In this document: positions 1 to 7,545 of the stretch, in pieces | Layout of the letters: each line of letters starts with the position of its first letter | Numbering within the stretch: the stretch's first letter is position 1 | Source of the DNA: Candidatus Vogelbacteria bacterium CG10_big_fil_rev_8_21_14_0_10_51_16 | GTDB lineage: Bacteria > Patescibacteriota > Minisyncoccia > Phycocordibacterales > JACRKE01 | Direction: 5' to 3' | DNA length: 36,265 bases | Assembly (NCBI GenBank): GCA_002774795.1 | Contig: PCYI01000021.1 | Coordinates: forward strand, 350 to 36,614 | Made by a program: the position numbers and the translations under genes | Notes under the pieces: model-generated | What the model saw: the letters and a program-made list of their open reading frames with translations, nothing else | Database searches by the model: none | Told to the model about the DNA's origin: nothing

Positions 1-141
1 TTTCCAGGCATCGGCGACGCGCCCCGCGAGGTCGGAGTCCTTGAGCACGCCCAACCAATCCTGCCCCGTCACCCCGAGATGTTCGAGCTTCTCCAACACT
101 GCCGTCACTTTCTCCCGAGACATCTGCTTCAAGCTTCCCAT
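1..141 (-). CDS. Small protein of unknown function, C-terminus cut off by window edge
   Basis: Forty-seven codons are visible, starting at ATG 141 and reading MGSLKQMSREK, then a charged helical stretch with LEHLGVTGQDW and LKDSDLAGRVADAW. The frame is open to the window edge. A strong SD (GAGGAGG) lies about 9 nt before the ATG. About 110 nt further upstream is a consensus-like promoter: TTGACA at 282-287 and TACTAT at 258-263, read on the minus strand, with 18 nt between. I do not recognise the family. The sequence looks soluble and alpha-helical. It belongs to the SD-bearing class of accessory genes seen throughout the window. The SD and promoter make the gene likely to be real, although the product is unknown. 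Confidence 0.6.
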   Translation of the reverse strand, partial: MGSLKQMSREKVTAVLEKLEHLGVTGQDWLGVLKDSDLAGRVADAWK

Positions 142-257
142 AAGGGTCGCCTCCTCTCTAAAGAACATGGCTCGCTTTAAAGCTCATTTTGGTTTATCTT
201 TTGCGACCACCATGGCCACCAAAAGGGAACTCCAGGCTCGCCATTTCACTATTTGAA

Positions 258-287
258 ATAGTAGCACGGTACACAATGTATTGTCAA
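258..287 (-). promoter_or_regulatory. Consensus-type promoter for the small gene at 1-141
   Basis: On the minus strand, a -35 TTGACA (282-287) and a -10 TACTAT (258-263) are separated by 18 nt. It implies a leader of roughly 110 nt ending in a strong SD, unlike the leaderless-type starts of most housekeeping genes here. Confidence 0.5.
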
Positions 288-313
288 GACGGGCGGGCGT
301 AACTGCTCACGCC

Positions 314-485
314 CTAGGTATGTTATCCCGGCCCCGTATCCAGTACGGGGTAAACTTGGGTCGGGATCTCCCCATACGAGGGATCCCCCGTAGTGGGACA
401 GGCCCCGGGTTGAACCTGGATCCTTGCCTGCCATCGCTGTGCTTAGGCACTGACAGGCAGGCCGTTCTGCAACGGGATGATACCC
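314..485. repeat. Cluster of palindromic repeats, one nested inside another
   Basis: This gene-free stretch holds several stem-loops. At about 329-370 an outer ATCCCG/CGGGAT pair encloses CCCCGTA/TACGGGG. At 409-481 the arms TTGAACCTGGATCC and TGCAACGGGATGA match, in reverse complement, the compact palindrome at 10151-10184. Here they are separated by an extra hairpin of about 45 nt (GCCTGCC paired with GGCAGGC, and GTGC with GCAC). I see no reading frame with gene-like features in 142-533. Confidence 0.6.
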
Positions 486-533
486 AAGAGATGCGAGAGG
501 CGCGGGCAGTTATATCGTCAATTACGTCAATGT

Positions 534-2159
534 CTAAAAAGGCGGTGGAGCGGCGTCCTCGGTTGGAGTGAGCTCAAGGATGTTTGACTCCTCACTCTTT
601 CCGACAGCATTTTCGGCTCGCACCTTAAACTTATAGGGAGTGTCGTTTGTGAGGCCGTCCACGGTGGTGCCGGCGGGGTCGATAACACCCGCGAAAGTAG
701 AGGTAGCCACGAAGTCGTTGTCGCTGTAGAGAATATCGTAACTGGTGATTGCAGAGCCGCCATCATCGGGCGCTGTCCAGAAAAGGAAAACTTCGCCGTC
801 TGTCTCGTTGTCTTCGCCATCAAGATCAGTTATGGTTGTCGGCACCGTAGCGGGAGCGACAGGTGTAGCGGTCGGCACGTTCGAGACCGTGCTTGTGCCA
901 ACAGCATTTGCGGCAAAGAGCTTGAACGAGTACTCAATGCCATTTGTAAGGCCAGTAATCGTAGTATCCACAGGGTCGATGACGCCCGCGAAGGTGGTAG
1001 TAGAAGTAAAGTTATCAGCACTCAAAAAAAGTTCATAGCCGGTAATAGCAGTGCCGTTTTCGGAGGGAATAGTCCACGTGAGAGTCGCCGCCTCGTCTCC
1101 AGCCGTAGCGACCAGGTCGCTAACTGCTCCGGGCGGTCCGGCGGGGGTGGCCGAAACTATGCTTGACGCCTCACCTGTCCCCGCACTGTTTACGGCAAAA
1201 ATTTTAAAAAAGTATTCAACACCATTGGTGAGAGTTGTGACAGTGGTCGCTAAGTCGACACCGACTCCGTCGTCAAAAAGAAGATCATCAACCGTAAAGT
1301 TGTCTGTGCTGAAGCGGACAAGGTAGTCGCTCACGGTGGCGCCCCCATCACTCGCGGGCGCAGTCCACGAAAGAGTGGCCTCACCGTCTCCACGCTCGGC
1401 AACGAGAGAAAGCGGGGCCGATGGAGTGGTAGGCTCCGGGTCCGGCGCCGGAGGCGGTGGCGTGGGAGCGGGTGCGGACGAACCGCCCCCACCTCCACCA
1501 CCGCCACTAAACCCTCCCCCACCACCGGGAGACTGCACCTCAAAAATGGGCTCGCGGTTTATAAGAGAAGAGACGGGTGCGGGCGCCTGTGGTTCTACGG
1601 TCGGCGCGAGAGCAACTACTACGGACGACTGCGCCACCGCTTCTTTTTCTATAGTTGGCACTTGAACGATTACATTCGATTCGTTCTTTAAAGATATCTC
1701 GTTTGTGGATAAGGGATCGTTTGTCGTTATTAGTTCCACATTGACCACCTGCGCCCCGGGTGTGGTGTCCGCAGACAACAACGAAGATTCCACGTCGATC
1801 GCTTCAGTTTGCGCTCCTTCATTTTCATTCGTAGGCAAATCGGCTCCCGGTATCAATGACTCAAGCTCGCCTTTGTCTTCTTTTACTATACCGGCGTTGG
1901 GGTTTAGAAAAGGCTCATCTTGTGACTTTACAAAGTCCAAAAAGGGCAAGGCAACGCTCGCCCCACTTACGCCAAAAGAACTGTCCATGCGAACAAAGCG
2001 AAGTTCGCGTGTTTTGGCTTGCTTGTCTATAAAGTCGAGGCCCAAGAGAACGGGGATAAGCAGTAGAGCTAAGATGACTAAAGCTTTTGCGGAGGAAACG
2101 AGCGAAAAGCGATACTTGCCCTGGAGACCTTGAGTAATGGTAGCGTGGCCATGATTCAT
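534..2159 (-). CDS. Membrane-anchored surface protein with three fibronectin type III domains
   Basis: The 541-aa protein has a short cytoplasmic N-terminus, one membrane helix at about residues 24-42 (ALVILALLLIPVLLG), and a long low-complexity linker. The linker ends in a glycine-rich run (about 215-230) and a Pro-rich spacer. Three fibronectin type III domains of about 90 residues follow (about 250-340, 345-430 and 440-535), each with a conserved TW or SW start, a Y.L/Y.I core and a TGLTNG..Y.F.. segment. This layout fits an extracellular adhesive or spacer protein anchored at its N-terminus. No sorting motif is seen at the end (PTEDAAPPPF). The promoter is TTGCTA-17-TAGAAT with only 6 nt to the ATG. 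Domains 1 and 2 each carry VSDLV or YLVRF-like segments, suggesting internal duplication. The binding partner is unknown. Confidence 0.85.
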   Translation of the reverse strand: MNHGHATITQGLQGKYRFSLVSSAKALVILALLLIPVLLGLDFIDKQAKTRELRFVRMDSSFGVSGASVALPFLDFVKSQDEPFLNPNAGIVKEDKGELESLIPGADLPTNENEGAQTEAIDVESSLLSADTTPGAQVVNVELITTNDPLSTNEISLKNESNVIVQVPTIEKEAVAQSSVVVALAPTVEPQAPAPVSSLINREPIFEVQSPGGGGGFSGGGGGGGGSSAPAPTPPPPAPDPEPTTPSAPLSLVAERGDGEATLSWTAPASDGGATVSDYLVRFSTDNFTVDDLLFDDGVGVDLATTVTTLTNGVEYFFKIFAVNSAGTGEASSIVSATPAGPPGAVSDLVATAGDEAATLTWTIPSENGTAITGYELFLSADNFTSTTTFAGVIDPVDTTITGLTNGIEYSFKLFAANAVGTSTVSNVPTATPVAPATVPTTITDLDGEDNETDGEVFLFWTAPDDGGSAITSYDILYSDNDFVATSTFAGVIDPAGTTVDGLTNDTPYKFKVRAENAVGKSEESNILELTPTEDAAPPPF

Positions 2160-2194
2160 CCTTATATTCTACCATAGAAGCGATAGAATAGCAA
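2066..2194 (-). promoter_or_regulatory. Leaderless-type promoter for the fibronectin III gene
   Basis: The -10 box TAGAAT (2166-2171 on the plus strand, read in reverse) is preceded at 17 nt by TTGCTA and followed by exactly 6 nt before the ATG at 2159. Transcription would start at or next to the A of the ATG. The relevant bases are 2157-2194. Confidence 0.5.
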
Positions 2195-2312
2195 GTATAT
2201 GCCTGTGGACAACGGCCCGCGGCTACACGCAGGCTCCTTTGCATGCATGCCCACAAAAGCTCAGCTTTAAACTATTTTCTGCCTTAGAGCACTCTTGTCT
2301 AGTATCCATCTT

Positions 2313-3257
2313 CTAAATCTGACAAAGCTTTTTCTTCAGTTTTTTTAAAGAGTCTTCGTCGAGAATGCTAGCAGCGAGGGGGGCGTGGTCCCGAAAAAGC
2401 TTTACAACCGCCTTAAGCTCCTCGGCGGAAACCGTGTCTGCTTTTGTAATCAGTAAAATCTCTTTTTTTTCGGAGAGGCCGGCTCCGTATGATTCAAGCT
2501 CACCTCTGATGGCGCGATAGTCGCGCATGGGGTCAACCGAGTCGGCGCTAACACAATGCACGAGCACGCGAGTGCGGCGGATGTGACGGAGAAACTTAGT
2601 ACCGAGCCCTTTGCCTTCGGAGGCCCCTTCGATCAAGCCTGGAATATCAGCTAAGATAGTGCCGTCCTCAAGTACACCCAGATGTGGCTCAAGGGTGGTG
2701 AAATTATAGTTGGCCACCTTACTCTGGGCCTTGGTGATGGCATTTAAAAGACTGGACTTTCCAACATTGGGAAGTCCAATAAAACCAACGTCAGCGATAA
2801 GCTGGAGCTCAAGGCCAATGACGGCCTTCCCTCCGGGCTTGCCCGGCTCGAAACGTTTTGGCTCGGAAGCTCGGGCGTGTGAAAAGGCGCGGTTACCCCG
2901 TCCCCTCAATCCCCCCTTGGCCACCACCACGCGTTGCCCCGCCTCGAGAAGCTCATTTTCTATGCCACTCGCACGGTTGTATACTAAAGTCCCTCTTGGC
3001 ACCGCGAGCAAAATGTCACTTCCAGCGGCGCCATCCTTATTGCGCCGGCCGGAAACACCGGAAGGAGCGAGGAAGTTTTTCTCGAAACGGAAGCGACTTA
3101 GGTCGAGCACTTGGCTATCGGCCACAATGACGACAGAGCCTCCATTTCCACCATTGCCACCTGACGGCTTCTTCGAGTAGCGGTCTTCACCAAAAGTAAC
3201 GGCTCCGCGGCCGCCCTTACCTCCCGTAACAGTGATTGTAACTTCGTCGATTAACAT
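2313..3257 (-). CDS. obg: Obg/CgtA GTPase, short form without the C-terminal OCT domain
   Basis: This is the conserved ribosome-assembly GTPase, which acts on the 50S subunit. Residues 1 to about 158 form the glycine-rich Obg fold (GGKGGRGAVTFG, GGNGGNGG, GGLRGRGN). The G domain follows, with G1 GLPNVGKSS, a switch region TTLEPHLG, G3 DIPGLIEGAS and G4 TKAD. The G5 segment is weak (SILDEDS where SA(x) is usual). At 314 aa it ends right after the G domain, so the OCT domain of longer Obg proteins is absent. The ATG at 3257 sits 10 nt after a CATACT box (3268-3273), which gives a very short leader at most. Confidence in family and role is high. Confidence 0.95.
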   Translation of the reverse strand: MLIDEVTITVTGGKGGRGAVTFGEDRYSKKPSGGNGGNGGSVVIVADSQVLDLSRFRFEKNFLAPSGVSGRRNKDGAAGSDILLAVPRGTLVYNRASGIENELLEAGQRVVVAKGGLRGRGNRAFSHARASEPKRFEPGKPGGKAVIGLELQLIADVGFIGLPNVGKSSLLNAITKAQSKVANYNFTTLEPHLGVLEDGTILADIPGLIEGASEGKGLGTKFLRHIRRTRVLVHCVSADSVDPMRDYRAIRGELESYGAGLSEKKEILLITKADTVSAEELKAVVKLFRDHAPLAASILDEDSLKKLKKKLCQI

Positions 3258-3298
3258 ATATAGAGGCAGTATGAGGTAGGCAGCCCCGACGCCTTGGT

Positions 3299-3336
3299 CG
3301 TGGCCCCGACCTCGCCTGAGGCGAACGTCGGGGTAA
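3299..3336. repeat. Palindromic element with CCCCGAC/GTCGGGG arms
   Basis: CCCCGAC and GTCGGGG enclose an inner CGCC-TGA-GGCG hairpin in the gap between obg and the coiled-coil gene. A similar CCCGAC/GTCGGG palindrome lies at 4875-4900. I see no gene in 3258-3441. Confidence 0.5.
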
Positions 3337-3429
3337 GCAGTAGAAACTCAATCAAACTCTAGCATACTTCGTGTCAAATCATCGAACCACGACACCTAAA
3401 TCGCATTTGCAGTCTAAACTTCTCTAGGA

Positions 3430-3444
3430 TATACTTTTACCATG
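3430..3444 (+). promoter_or_regulatory. Leaderless-type -10 box before the coiled-coil gene
   Basis: TATACT at 3430-3435 is followed by exactly 6 nt (TTTACC) and the ATG at 3442. A TTGCAG lies 17 nt upstream of the -10 as a candidate -35. No SD is present. Confidence 0.55.
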
Positions 3445-3705
3445 GCAAAGAAAAAAATCGACCTTGAAGGTATCTCCGGGCAGATCGAGTCGCTCGCTAG
3501 AATTACAAACAGTGGCTTTTCGCGCACAAATGAGCGTATGGATAAAGTAGAAAGGCGACTGGACGGGATCGAAGTTGATGTAAGGGAAATGAAACAAAAC
3601 GTAAATTTTTTGAGAAGCAACTTAGTGAACAGAGAGGAGTTTAATGATGTTGTAGTACGACTGAAGTTTCTGGAACGCCGGGTGGGCGTGAAGCAACTCC
3701 GATAA
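3442..3705 (+). CDS. Small coiled-coil protein of unknown function
   Basis: The 87-aa protein is highly charged and almost entirely helical, with heptad-like spacing across residues 10-80 (IESLARI, MDKVERRLDGIEVDVREMKQNVNFL, VVRLKFLERRV). It resembles small coiled-coil proteins that recur in CPR genomes, and such proteins usually oligomerise. No enzymatic motif is visible. It is one of very few plus-strand genes here, placed convergently against the trxB-like gene with a 12-nt gap. The leaderless-type promoter supports the ATG at 3442. Being real is likely; the function is not known. Confidence 0.7.
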   Translation: MAKKKIDLEGISGQIESLARITNSGFSRTNERMDKVERRLDGIEVDVREMKQNVNFLRSNLVNREEFNDVVVRLKFLERRVGVKQLR

Positions 3706-3716
3706 TGACCTAGCGC

Positions 3717-4733
3717 CTACTTCACCGCGCTTGGAGCAGGCTTCCAGTGCACCCGACAGAGTTTATCGGAATGCTGACGGGCATACTCATATGCGCCGGT
3801 GGCGGCCACCGAGCCCATGGCGGCGGCGGTGATGTCTTGTTTGAAGCCCCCAAAAAGATTGACGGTGTCCCCCGCCACAAAAACACCCGGGACAGTGGTG
3901 GCCAACATGCCGTCTGCTTTTAGGTAGCCGTACCGGTCAAGCTCACAGCCGAGCGACTGACCGAGGGCCACATTTGGCTTCGCGCCGATTTCTACAAAAA
4001 GCCCGTCAACGATGAGCTCTTTCGAACCATTATGCTCTTTTGAGAGGAGAAGCTTCTCCAGCTTCGCTGTGCCCACGATCTCCTCCACTTGCGTATTTTC
4101 CAGAATCTCCACCTTGTCCCCAAGCGCCTCCACATGCTCGGCGTTGATGGGCTCCCCTTTCACTGTCGAGCGGGCGATCAGGTAAATCTTTTCGGCGTAC
4201 TGGGCCAGAAGAAGCACGCCCTTCAAAGAGGCGTCACCCCCGCCGACGACCGCCACTCGTTTGCCTCCATATAGAGGGCCGTCGCAAGTGACGCAGTAGT
4301 GCACCCCTTTGTTGGCGAGCTCTTTTTCGTTGGGGAGGTCTAGATGCCGGCGCTCGGCCCCACCGGCCAATATAACACTCTTTGCATAATAGTTATCGCC
4401 ATCTTCAGTCTCTTCGTTTTCTTTAACCTGCACAGTAAAACAGGCATCTGTGCCGGAAATGGCCGTTACCCACCCTTCGGCGTAGTGGGCGCCAACCGCG
4501 AGGGTTTGCTCCTTCATGGTTTTCATAAGGTCATAACCGTCGATTGAAGGCGCGCCTGGATAGTTTTCTATTTTACCCGCTTTAGCCGTCTCGCCCCCAA
4601 ACTCCCCTTCCACAATAAGGGTGCGCATCTGATAACGGCCGGCGTAGATGGCCGCCGAAAGGCCGGCGGCGCCGGAGCCGACGATGAGGAGGTCGTAGAC
4701 GGTTTCTTTCTGGGGTTGGTTGTTGGGGGACAT
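3717..4733 (-). CDS. trxB: Thioredoxin-reductase-like flavoprotein with an unusual NAD(P)H site
   Basis: The 338-aa protein has the two-Rossmann layout of low-Mr thioredoxin reductases: FAD motif GSGAAGLSAA near the N-terminus, redox pair CVTC in YCVTCDGPL, second dinucleotide motif GGGDASLKG, and the C-terminal FAD motif GVFVAGDTV. In E. coli-type TrxB an HRRxxxR sequence grips the NADPH 2'-phosphate. Here the equivalent is YLIARSTVKGE, so the arginine pair is missing, and GGGDA replaces the usual GGGDSA or GGGNTA. The electron donor may be NADH or something else. The ATG at 4733 is used because the upstream extension starts with TTG. The neighbouring glutaredoxin on the same strand (5063-5323) is a plausible redox partner. 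Confidence 0.85.
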   Translation of the reverse strand: MSPNNQPQKETVYDLLIVGSGAAGLSAAIYAGRYQMRTLIVEGEFGGETAKAGKIENYPGAPSIDGYDLMKTMKEQTLAVGAHYAEGWVTAISGTDACFTVQVKENEETEDGDNYYAKSVILAGGAERRHLDLPNEKELANKGVHYCVTCDGPLYGGKRVAVVGGGDASLKGVLLLAQYAEKIYLIARSTVKGEPINAEHVEALGDKVEILENTQVEEIVGTAKLEKLLLSKEHNGSKELIVDGLFVEIGAKPNVALGQSLGCELDRYGYLKADGMLATTVPGVFVAGDTVNLFGGFKQDITAAAMGSVAATGAYEYARQHSDKLCRVHWKPAPSAVK

Positions 4734-4820
4734 AGAGATAGACAATCAACGATGTTTGAGAGCACAAACAACAATCAAGATTATAATGTCAAAAAAGAAC
4801 GAGGCGATACATCTTAATCA

Positions 4821-5024
4821 CTTGTTTAAGCACGAAGCACAAAATCTGAAGCTCCGACGTTTCACCAAGGGCGAAGGTAGGGGTCCCGACCGCAAGCGTC
4901 GGGACACAAACAAATCAGAAGTACTAAGTCCTAAATATCCAAACATGTTTCATTTCTAATTTTTCTACTTTGAATTTAATGCTTGTTTCGTGCTTCAGAT
5001 TTCGTGCTTCGTGCTTTGTGCTCA
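4821..5024. repeat. Inverted pair of CGAAGCAC-rich repeats
   Basis: The block at 4970-5024 contains TTTCGTGCTTCAGATTTCG followed by more CGTGCTT units. A partial inverted copy (AGCACGAAGCACAAAATCTG) lies at 4829-4848. The same family occurs at 21028-21079 (inverted) and 21110-21171 (direct, with about 33 identical bases). The gap 4734-5062 also holds a GTCCCGAC/GTCGGGAC hairpin near 4877-4899 and no gene that I can support. Confidence 0.6.
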
Positions 5025-5062
5025 ACAAGCAGTATAAAAAAACCAGGTGAGAGATTTATGTC

Positions 5063-5323
5063 CTAGGCAAGCCCAAGGAGTTGTTTCATTCGCCCCTTGT
5101 CGAAGCCCACCGTGAGTTCGCCATCTATGTCTATGACCGGCACGCCCGCCTGGCCTGATTTCTTCATCATCTCCTCGCGCCTAGCCACGTCCTCTGCGAC
5201 GTTGTGCTCGGTGTATTCGACCTCCTTATCATGAAAAAACTCCTTTGCCATTTTGCAGTACATGCACGACGGGGTCGAGTAGATGGTAACCTTGTGCTTT
5301 GTCTTGGATTGTGTTTGTTCCAT
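5063..5323 (-). CDS. Glutaredoxin/NrdH-like thiol-disulfide protein
   Basis: The 86-aa protein has a complete glutaredoxin fold signature: the N-terminal strand VTIYSTPSC, active site CMYC (about residues 20-23), a cis-Pro segment GVPVIDIDG, and the C-terminal GFDKGRMKQLLG helix. Its length matches small glutaredoxins and NrdH/YruB-type proteins. The dithiol site suggests reduction of disulfides in client enzymes, with electrons perhaps from the adjacent trxB-like flavoprotein, since no glutathione pathway is visible here. The ATG lies about 30 nt downstream of an AT-rich TATAAT-like box. Family assignment is firm; donor and clients are inferred. Confidence 0.9.
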   Translation of the reverse strand: MEQTQSKTKHKVTIYSTPSCMYCKMAKEFFHDKEVEYTEHNVAEDVARREEMMKKSGQAGVPVIDIDGELTVGFDKGRMKQLLGLA

Positions 5324-5403
5324 GGTTAATAGGATTTAAACTAATAGAAAAAACTATTATAGCAAATAGAGGAACTTCTCCAAAATATTAAACTCTCTCA
5401 TGG

Positions 5404-6168
5404 TTACTTTTCGGAAACGGCAAGCTTCAATACCTCCTGCGTAGCTTTTCGGTAGGTGCAGTAGTCGCACTCCGCTCCGGCCCGAGGGAGAGTGCCGTCG
5501 AGGCAGTCTTTGGCATCGAGAAGGGCCTGATCCACCCAGCTCGGGTCGCCCGTGTATGGAATCAGCTTGATGTCAAACTCGAGCTTGCCATCGAAGGCCT
5601 CCTTGTCGCTGTCGCCGTTGCAGTAGACGAAGTAACCGGTGTCTGAAACCTTAAAATCGTTTTTTCGAAAGAGCCATTGGTACACCTCCATCTGACGCTT
5701 GTAGCCAATTTGCCAGTCGGCGTCGAGCGACACCTCTCCTTCCTTCGACGTGGCTTTATAGTCCACAATAATCAACTCCCCTTGCGGATTAACCCACACA
5801 TCGTCCACTCCGCCACAGACCAAAAAACCGGTGGCAAAATGGCGATGAGTGATGCCACCACGAAGAGAGTCGCGCCACTCGTCCATCTTTTCGTGCCGAT
5901 AGGGAACCGCGTCGAGTCCATATGCCTTCATGAGCAGGTGCGCTGTCCCCTTGGCGCGATGCGCGTCAAACTCTTTTTTAAGAAGCTTATCGACGGCGGA
6001 GTTGAGACTAAAAGGGTAGCCAGGAGGCCGAGCGGTGCCGAGCTTGTTGTCTATATAAAAACAGCGCGGGCAGGACATAAACAGGTCGAGCTTGGAGCGC
6101 GAGAGGCGCCAGTTCGGCCCGCCGTAATTCCACTTGGGGTTGCGATGGGGTTTGTAGTAGGAGGACAT
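5404..6168 (-). CDS. PD-(D/E)XK nuclease family protein with Cys cluster (RecB/Cas4-like)
   Basis: The 254-aa protein starts with LSRSKLDLFMSCPRCFYIDNKLG, the typical opening of RecB-like nucleases. The catalytic core follows: GGVDDVW (first acidic residue), then ELIIVDYKAT (the D-x-K motif), and QMEVYQWLF (motif IV helix). One cysteine pair near the N-terminus (CPRC) and a C-terminal pair (CDYC) could hold an Fe-S cluster, as in Cas4 and AddB-type nucleases. CPR genomes often carry such a gene alone. No cas genes are nearby, so a CRISPR role is not supported, and DNA repair is more likely. A TATACT-like box is found about 70 nt upstream, so this gene is probably leadered. Confidence 0.8.
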   Translation of the reverse strand: MSSYYKPHRNPKWNYGGPNWRLSRSKLDLFMSCPRCFYIDNKLGTARPPGYPFSLNSAVDKLLKKEFDAHRAKGTAHLLMKAYGLDAVPYRHEKMDEWRDSLRGGITHRHFATGFLVCGGVDDVWVNPQGELIIVDYKATSKEGEVSLDADWQIGYKRQMEVYQWLFRKNDFKVSDTGYFVYCNGDSDKEAFDGKLEFDIKLIPYTGDPSWVDQALLDAKDCLDGTLPRAGAECDYCTYRKATQEVLKLAVSEK

Positions 6169-6173
6169 TGAAA

Positions 6174-6216
6174 TAGGAAGTAGGAATTAGGAGGTAGGAA
6201 GTAGGAAGTAGAGGAA
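6174..6216. repeat. Short direct repeats of AGGAAGTAGG type
   Basis: Four to five imperfect tandem units of about 7-8 nt (GGAAGTA) lie between the nuclease gene and its upstream box. A similar run is found at 17455-17492 between the DUF2914 and ATPase genes. Confidence 0.5.
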
Positions 6217-6326
6217 GAACGTCGCGTGTAAGATTAAGGATAGTATACCACAGCGAACGAAAACCTATTGCATCCGAGCAACAGGTATGCTTTGCTAATA
6301 AGGGATTTAGTACCCTGAGGAACAGA

Positions 6327-6343
6327 AGACCATAAGGAGGTCT
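6327..6343 (+). promoter_or_regulatory. Shine-Dalgarno inside a small hairpin
   Basis: AGACC and GGTCT pair around a loop holding ATAAGGA, so part of the AAGGAGG SD of the gene at 6348 is in the stem. This could tune translation. It is seen in sequence only. Confidence 0.4.
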
Positions 6344-6347
6344 GCAA

Positions 6348-6932
6348 ATGATAGATGGAATGCGGTTTCGGCTTGAGGTGCGCCTCATGGCGCTCAAGGA
6401 GAACCCCGAAGAGGATGAGGTGCGGCATCAGATTGACGAGGAGCTCACCCTGGAACTCAAAGATGGAGGGTATGTCGTTCTTAAGGATGTGCCGCATCTT
6501 TGCGGAGGACAAATGCTGAGAGTCAGAGGCCGAGGTAGCTCTCAATTCACAGCAGTGCTCGACTGGCTTACCGTTCTGAATAGAAGCATGGCATACCAGC
6601 CAGAGTGGCGGCGGCGAGAGCAGTTCGCTAACGCCTGCGCAGAGGCGGAGGAGCGAAAGGGCGAGCTCCTCGAAATACATCCCGACAGAGGATTCCAGAG
6701 AGTGATTGAAGACTTCGGACTGCCGGGACAGCTCGCTACGGCCTTCCATAGCGCGCTACATAACATCGTCTACAGGTCCCTTGGCGAGGCACACCAGCGC
6801 CCCAAGTTGCCGGTGGATGATCTGGGTCCGCTTCTCAAGGTCCTCGGGGCGACAGAGTTTCTTCTCAAGGGAACACGTATGGGCATCGTCTGGATGGGCC
6901 CCGGCAAGCCAATCGGTATCAAGCCCACGTGA
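6348..6932 (+). CDS. Protein of unknown function, 194 aa, strong SD
   Basis: The ATG at 6348 is preceded by AAGGAGG at ideal spacing, and the gene ends just before a clear terminator, so it is well bounded. The protein appears soluble. Residues 1-60 are beta-rich and acidic (RFRLEVRLMALKENPEEDE, LKDGGYVVLKDV). Residues 70-125 are helical and contain YQPEWRRREQFANACAEAEERKGELL. The C-terminal part has DDLGPLLKVLGATEFLLKGTRMGI, whose short helix-turn-helix rhythm recalls, loosely, helical nucleic-acid-binding modules. I do not recognise the family. It belongs to the SD-bearing unknown genes scattered across the window and stands alone on the plus strand. Confidence 0.65.
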   Translation: MIDGMRFRLEVRLMALKENPEEDEVRHQIDEELTLELKDGGYVVLKDVPHLCGGQMLRVRGRGSSQFTAVLDWLTVLNRSMAYQPEWRRREQFANACAEAEERKGELLEIHPDRGFQRVIEDFGLPGQLATAFHSALHNIVYRSLGEAHQRPKLPVDDLGPLLKVLGATEFLLKGTRMGIVWMGPGKPIGIKPT

Positions 6933-6951
6933 GTTAATCTTTTCCCGGCAC

Positions 6952-6992
6952 CCGCTCGTCGGATTTTCGAATCCGGCGGGCGGTAACTTTTT
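6952..6992 (+). terminator. Rho-independent terminator of the 6348 gene
   Basis: A 14-bp stem (CCGCTCGTCGGATT with AATCCGGCGGGCGG, two G-U pairs) closes a TTCG tetraloop and is followed by TAACTTTTT. It lies 20 nt after the stop codon. Confidence 0.8.
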
Positions 6993-7033
6993 GTGGGCGT
7001 AGATGAGAAGACGTAGACAACACTCCTTAAACA

Positions 7034-7522
7034 TTACGGCACCACCACGATGGCGCCACGATGGGCGGGGTTGTTGAGATTATAGAATCCCCAAACGCCA
7101 AGACGAGTGAAGTTCACGCTATATTGACTGCCCTTGCCGACGGAAGAGCTCTGGCTTAAACCTTCATATCCATCCTTGCCGGGCAAATCCAGTTTGGCCA
7201 CACGTAAGGCAAGGTCACTATCGTTTACAAAACGCACATCATAGCCACGCCTTACTTCGGTCACAAATGGGTCGAAACCATTTTCGTCGTAGTAGATAAT
7301 CCGCACAACGTCGATTGTGTAAAGACGAGTGGGAGCAGGCACTCCCCCGCCGGCACCCGCATTAACTTTTCGAGGAGGTTCCGCCTGCGTCGGCACCTCA
7401 TTAGCTATGCCATCTTTCTCTTTCGAGCTTGGGGCCGATTGCGTGTACCAAACTAAAAGAGCCACTAGAGCGATCACTCCGAGAGCGGCGAGCACGTAGT
7501 TGCTTTTATGTTGCTCGTACAT
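7034..7522 (-). CDS. Membrane-anchored cupredoxin-fold protein lacking copper ligands
   Basis: The 162-aa protein has an N-terminal membrane helix (about residues 9-26, VLAALGVIALVALLVWY) and a Pro-rich linker. A domain of about 95 residues follows with cupredoxin-like pattern: GFDPFVTEVRRGYDVRFVNDSD, then GVWGFYNLNNPAHRGAIVVV at the end. In blue-copper proteins the last segment reads Y-x-C-x-x-H-P-x-M-x-G. Here those positions are N, N and H, and the earlier His of the N..d...H.V segment is R. The fold is therefore probably kept without a type 1 copper site. Facing outward, it may be structural or a binding module. Family assignment rests on pattern alone. Confidence 0.6.
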   Translation of the reverse strand: MYEQHKSNYVLAALGVIALVALLVWYTQSAPSSKEKDGIANEVPTQAEPPRKVNAGAGGGVPAPTRLYTIDVVRIIYYDENGFDPFVTEVRRGYDVRFVNDSDLALRVAKLDLPGKDGYEGLSQSSSVGKGSQYSVNFTRLGVWGFYNLNNPAHRGAIVVVP

Positions 7523-7545
7523 ATCTTGATATTTACCCTACTCTC

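Noticed and set aside
4720-4959. 79-aa plus-strand ORF beside trxB
   Set aside because: It overlaps the start of trxB on the other strand and runs through repeat sequences; no SD or promoter was found.
5404-6168. The nuclease as a Cas4
   Set aside because: No CRISPR repeats or other cas genes are in the window, and the motif pattern fits general RecB-like nucleases.
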